From contig DAOWNU010000004.1 of assembly GCA_030642425.1 (NCBI GenBank), forward strand, positions 1-18,040: a DNA stretch of 18,040 nucleotides. Direction: 5' to 3'. The first letter of the stretch is position 1. Every line of letters starts with the position of its first letter. The notes below the pieces were generated by a model. The model had not been told where the DNA came from. It did not search any database and saw only the letters and a list, made by a program, of their open reading frames with translations. Source of the DNA: a bacterium. Lineage in GTDB: Bacteria; UBP14; UBA6098. Shown here in pieces: positions 15,206 through 18,040 of this stretch. Made by a program: the position numbers and the translations under genes.

Positions 15206-16132
15206 ATGAGACGGAATATATTTATAACGGTTGCGCTTCTGTTTCTACCCTTGCTTGCTTTGGGTCAGGCGAAGGTTGGAACTGCGGCCGCCCAATTTCT
15301 GGAGATGCCGATAAGCGCGCGAGGGGTCGGTATGGCCGACGCGTTCACCGCAACGTCCAACGACATCTCCGCAATATTTTACAACCCGGCGGGACTCACT
15401 AATCTTGTCCGCAGGGAAGTGCTGTTCACGCACAATATCTGGCCAGCGGGGATAATGCACGATTTTGCGGCCTATGCTATGCCCATGCCGCAAATCGGCG
15501 GGGTTATCGCCGTGAGCGCCGTGGGATTGACAACGGGCGATATGAAAGAGACGACCCCGGGCAGGCCGGAGGGCACGGGCAGAATGTTCTCCGCAAGCGA
15601 TCTGGCGGCAGGTGTTACCTATGCCCGCAAGATGACCGACAGGTTCTCCGTGGGTGTAACTTGGAGATATGTCGGAGAGTATTACGCGGATGTCAAGGCG
15701 CATTCATGGTCGATGGACATCGGGACGCTATACCGGACTGCATTCAAGAATATGCGAATTGGCATGAATTTCACGAACTTTGGCCCGGATATCACATTCC
15801 TGCAAACCCCATATCCTTTGCCGATGTCGCTCCACATGGGACTGGCCGCAGAAGTCTATGAGACCGATCTGCACATGGTGACTCTTGGTCTCGAGGGCAG
15901 CCATCCCAACGACAATCTCGAAAAATTCCAGGCGGGAGCGGAATATTGGTATAATGATATGTTCGCCGTTCGCGGCGGGTATAAGTTCGGGGCGTGGGAT
16001 GCGGAAACCTTTTCTGTCGGCGCCGGCGCGAAGATACCATTGGGGAGTATAACGGCGAAGGTAGATTATGCATACTCCGATATGCAGGCCCTGAAATGCG
16101 CCCATAGATTCAGTCTTGGGCTCGAGTTTTAG
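15206..16132 (+). CDS. PorV/PorQ (UPF0164) family outer-membrane beta-barrel protein
   Basis: A 308-residue protein. The signal peptide MRRNIFITVALLFLPLLALG is followed by QAKVGTAAAQFLEMPISARGVGMADAFTATSNDISAIFYNPAGL, the signature N-terminus of PorV/FadL-like barrels. The rest is amphipathic beta strands ending in HRFSLGLEF with a C-terminal Phe. In characterised T9SS systems PorV shuttles substrates to the surface attachment complex. This one, encoded directly after a protein with a T9SS-like tail, could be its dedicated carrier; that is inference. ATGs occur at 15203 and 15206; GGGGAG at 15196-15201 is only 1 base from the first but 4 from the second, so 15206 is preferred. Confidence 0.88.
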   Translation: MRRNIFITVALLFLPLLALGQAKVGTAAAQFLEMPISARGVGMADAFTATSNDISAIFYNPAGLTNLVRREVLFTHNIWPAGIMHDFAAYAMPMPQIGGVIAVSAVGLTTGDMKETTPGRPEGTGRMFSASDLAAGVTYARKMTDRFSVGVTWRYVGEYYADVKAHSWSMDIGTLYRTAFKNMRIGMNFTNFGPDITFLQTPYPLPMSLHMGLAAEVYETDLHMVTLGLEGSHPNDNLEKFQAGAEYWYNDMFAVRGGYKFGAWDAETFSVGAGAKIPLGSITAKVDYAYSDMQALKCAHRFSLGLEF

Positions 16133-16137
16133 GAGGT
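16131..16137 (+). promoter_or_regulatory. Ribosome binding site overlapping the upstream stop codon
   Basis: AGGAGGT is a near-perfect site. Its first two bases are the last two of the PorV-family gene's TAG stop (16130-16132), 8 bases before the ATG at 16146. This indicates translational coupling in the operon. Confidence 0.8.
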
Positions 16138-16145
16138 AATTCAGT

Positions 16146-17849
16146 ATGAAACTAACAAAATACACGATCATAATCGCTTTTATATTTACGGCCATGCTCG
16201 TAGTGATTTCCGGTTGCGACTATTCGGGCGAAAGAAACGACAACATGAGGCCGTCGATACAGATATACAATAATCCCGCCGACGGCGATACGCTCGGGGC
16301 CGCTCCGATAATATATTGGCAATCGTTCGATACCGACGGCAAGGTCTATAAATATTTTTATATCGATCTGCCGTTCGAGCAGGACGATATGGGGATAGAC
16401 GCGGACGATTGGGATATGTATCACGATAATCCGGCGCTTCTTGCGGATATCGATTCGCTGATAACTCTCAACGGACAAAGAATAACCTGGACAAGAACCG
16501 AGAGCACGAGCGATACGGTCTTTCTTCAACTGCTGGTTCCGGATGAGGTTACAAAGCATCTCTTCTGCGTTCGCGGGCAAGATACAGAGGATATGTATTC
16601 CGATATTGTCTGCAAAACTTTCTACCGTAGCAACATCCCGCCCGATTCGTGCACGATTGTTACGGACCCGTTCGACGGCGAGGAATTCTGGATTCTGGAC
16701 GACACGATTTATAGTTGGGGAGGTATCGAGGTGAATTGGACCGGGGACGATCCCGACAACTCGATAATCCTCGAATTCTATTGGTGGTTGGAAGATGTAG
16801 TTACGAGCGAGATCGTTCTTACATCCCTGTTCGAGGATTCACTCGGCGGTATCAACTCGGGATACGATCCTTACGACGGCTGGGTGAGAAATGTCGGAAC
16901 CAAACTCAGGGGAGAGGTTTCCTCCGGAGAATACTACTTTATCGTGCAGGTCAGGGACGACGCATTTATTGCGGGCGCATCGGACACCGCGACAATTACA
17001 CTTGCGCATCCCTATTTCGATATATCCGATACGCTTATTCGCCGGCAATATGAGGACGGCTCTTTCCAGCACAAAGTTCTGATAATTGACCAGAACGAGT
17101 CGATCCTGTATGTGTCCGATCTTCAGGACGTGCGGGATTTCTATACGGATATATTCGACCGGTTCGACGTAACCCACGGCAACGGAATGATTGAAAGATA
17201 CGATCTGAGAACGTCGGGCTACACTACACTCGAAGTGCCGAGAATCGACCTCGCGGAGTTCAGCATTCTGTATGTTCTCGATCAGGAATACCTGATAGGT
17301 TCGAAAATGAGCGCAAGTTTCCTCGAAGAGTTGCTCCTCTATGTTCAGGTGGGTGGAAGGATAATCTGTGACGGCCGGAACGTGTTCACGAACGAGGACG
17401 AAACATGGGAAGAGCTTCCGACTTACGACTATTTTGGTATCGAGGAGGACGTTACCGGCTCGGCAACGAAAATTTTCGACCGGGCGATCCCAAATGAGAT
17501 GATCGCCGGCTACCCCGCTCTAACTATCGACCCGGACAAGACGTGGTTGAACACAACCGCGATAAGCACTGTCAACAGGATAGGCATGAGAGAATCTTTC
17601 GGTATGCCTTATACACAAAGATTGTATAGCTTTGGGATAAACGACGAGGCGACGCCGCAGGATTCGGTCGACTTCGATTGTCCCGTTGCCGTTCGTTATG
17701 TCAGTCCGAGTTTCCGCACGGCGTATTTCGCGTTCCCGCTTTACCTTATGGACAACAATGAAGATCAGGTGAAAGAGGTTATCGAGTCCACGATAGAGTT
17801 CATTAAGGAACAGGTGGCTTATGAGCAGGACACGACCGAAACGATCTGA
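16146..17849 (+). CDS. Envelope lipoprotein with Ig-like region and glutamine-amidotransferase-like C-terminal domain
   Basis: A 567-residue protein. The signal peptide ends in a lipobox VISGC (Cys24). Residues about 32-300 look like Ig/fibronectin-type beta-sandwich sequence (RPSIQIYNNPADGDTLG, YYFIVQVRDDAFIAGASDTATITL). From about 308 an alpha/beta segment begins (KVLIIDQNES), followed by FSILYVLDQEYLIG, a helix, and LLLYVQVGGRIICDGRNVF, then a late strand VRYVSPSFRTAYFAFPLYLM. The hydrophobic strand followed by GGRIICDG is what class I glutamine-amidotransferase-like folds show; no Cys-His-Glu triad was identified, so a non-catalytic role is likely. It is the last gene of the operon. The family assignment of the C-terminal domain is moderate to low. 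Confidence 0.75.
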   Translation: MKLTKYTIIIAFIFTAMLVVISGCDYSGERNDNMRPSIQIYNNPADGDTLGAAPIIYWQSFDTDGKVYKYFYIDLPFEQDDMGIDADDWDMYHDNPALLADIDSLITLNGQRITWTRTESTSDTVFLQLLVPDEVTKHLFCVRGQDTEDMYSDIVCKTFYRSNIPPDSCTIVTDPFDGEEFWILDDTIYSWGGIEVNWTGDDPDNSIILEFYWWLEDVVTSEIVLTSLFEDSLGGINSGYDPYDGWVRNVGTKLRGEVSSGEYYFIVQVRDDAFIAGASDTATITLAHPYFDISDTLIRRQYEDGSFQHKVLIIDQNESILYVSDLQDVRDFYTDIFDRFDVTHGNGMIERYDLRTSGYTTLEVPRIDLAEFSILYVLDQEYLIGSKMSASFLEELLLYVQVGGRIICDGRNVFTNEDETWEELPTYDYFGIEEDVTGSATKIFDRAIPNEMIAGYPALTIDPDKTWLNTTAISTVNRIGMRESFGMPYTQRLYSFGINDEATPQDSVDFDCPVAVRYVSPSFRTAYFAFPLYLMDNNEDQVKEVIESTIEFIKEQVAYEQDTTETI

Positions 17850-17876
17850 TATTATCTAAATATTGGATAAAGAATG

Positions 17877-17906
17877 GGGCGACCGCTAACGTGGTCGCCC
17901 TTTTTT
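17877..17906 (+). terminator. Rho-independent terminator of the receptor operon
   Basis: GGGCGACC (17877-17884) pairs with GGTCGCCC (17893-17900) to form an 8-bp GC-rich stem with an 8-base loop, followed directly by six T (17901-17906). It lies 27 bases after the lipoprotein stop codon and closes the unit started by the promoter at 9216. Confidence 0.9.
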
Positions 17907-17923
17907 ATAAAAATTCATTTTAA

Positions 17924-18002
17924 AATTAGCAATTATCAATTAGCAATGCAAAATTGCCCTTCCCGACCCCGCACCGCATTTAATAGGCGCGGCGTCCCGC
18001 CG
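17924..18002. repeat. Short repeats and hairpins in the downstream gap
   Basis: AATTAGCAAT occurs at 17924-17933 and 17938-17947 (14-base period). GCAAAATTGC (17949-17958) and CGGCG-TCC-CGCCG (17990-18002) are small inverted repeats. No gene or RNA was seen here. The region resembles accumulated dispersed-repeat debris. Confidence 0.5.
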
Positions 18003-18015
18003 TGGATTTCCCCAT

Positions 18016-18034
18016 GTCGAGCGAGACGCTCGAC
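18016..18034. repeat. Second copy of the GTCGAGCG palindromic repeat, loop inverted
   Basis: GTCGAGCG and CGCTCGAC with an AGA loop. This is the exact reverse complement of the core of the repeat at 7591-7615 (loop TCT). Both copies are followed by CTTTTA. The window ends six bases later. Confidence 0.75.
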
Positions 18035-18040
18035 CTTTTA

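Overview
The window looks like chromosomal DNA from an uncultured Gram-negative bacterium of the wider Bacteroidetes/FCB assemblage. The evidence is a type IX secretion (T9SS) type A-like C-terminal sorting domain (YPNPFN...GSGVYLVRA), a TonB-dependent receptor with a carboxypeptidase-regulatory-like N-terminus, a PorV-type outer-membrane protein and several lipoboxes. The IspG here is the short, E. coli-length form without the large insert typical of Bacteroidetes proper, which favours a deep-branching candidate phylum. That placement is inference. No rRNA, tRNA, CRISPR array, prophage or transposase was found.

Layout. Bases 1-1010 hold the 3' part of a secreted repeat protein. Its sorting domain carries a perfect 28-bp palindrome and is then frameshifted at a (GATCGAGG)n tandem repeat. 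Next come a pentapeptide-repeat/potassium-channel fusion (1044-2210), yraN (2280-2672), a convergent small lipoprotein (2662-3024, minus) with its own promoter, ispG (3122-4207), a very large hybrid sensor kinase whose phosphoacceptor His and N-box Asn are both substituted (4355-7189), and a small membrane protein with an internal duplication (7233-7538).

Bases 7539-8466 are a 0.93-kb gap. It holds 24 consecutive 21-bp units (7716-8219) whose orientation flips in the middle without loss of register, flanked by palindromic dispersed repeats. A LipM/LplA-type acyltransferase gene follows (8467-9174).

From 9216 to 17906 there is one well-bounded transcription unit: a sigma70-like promoter, four closely spaced genes with good ribosome binding sites, and a rho-independent terminator. 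It encodes a TonB-dependent receptor with an array of EF-hand-like loops, a large secreted protein with a T9SS-like C-terminus, a PorV-family beta-barrel and a lipoprotein with a possible glutamine-amidotransferase-like domain. All four are envelope proteins, so together they look like an outer-membrane uptake or surface-display module of unknown substrate.

The best candidates for something undescribed are the flipped 21-bp array, the His-less hybrid kinase, the repeat-driven frameshift of a sorting signal, and the EF-hand-rich receptor operon.
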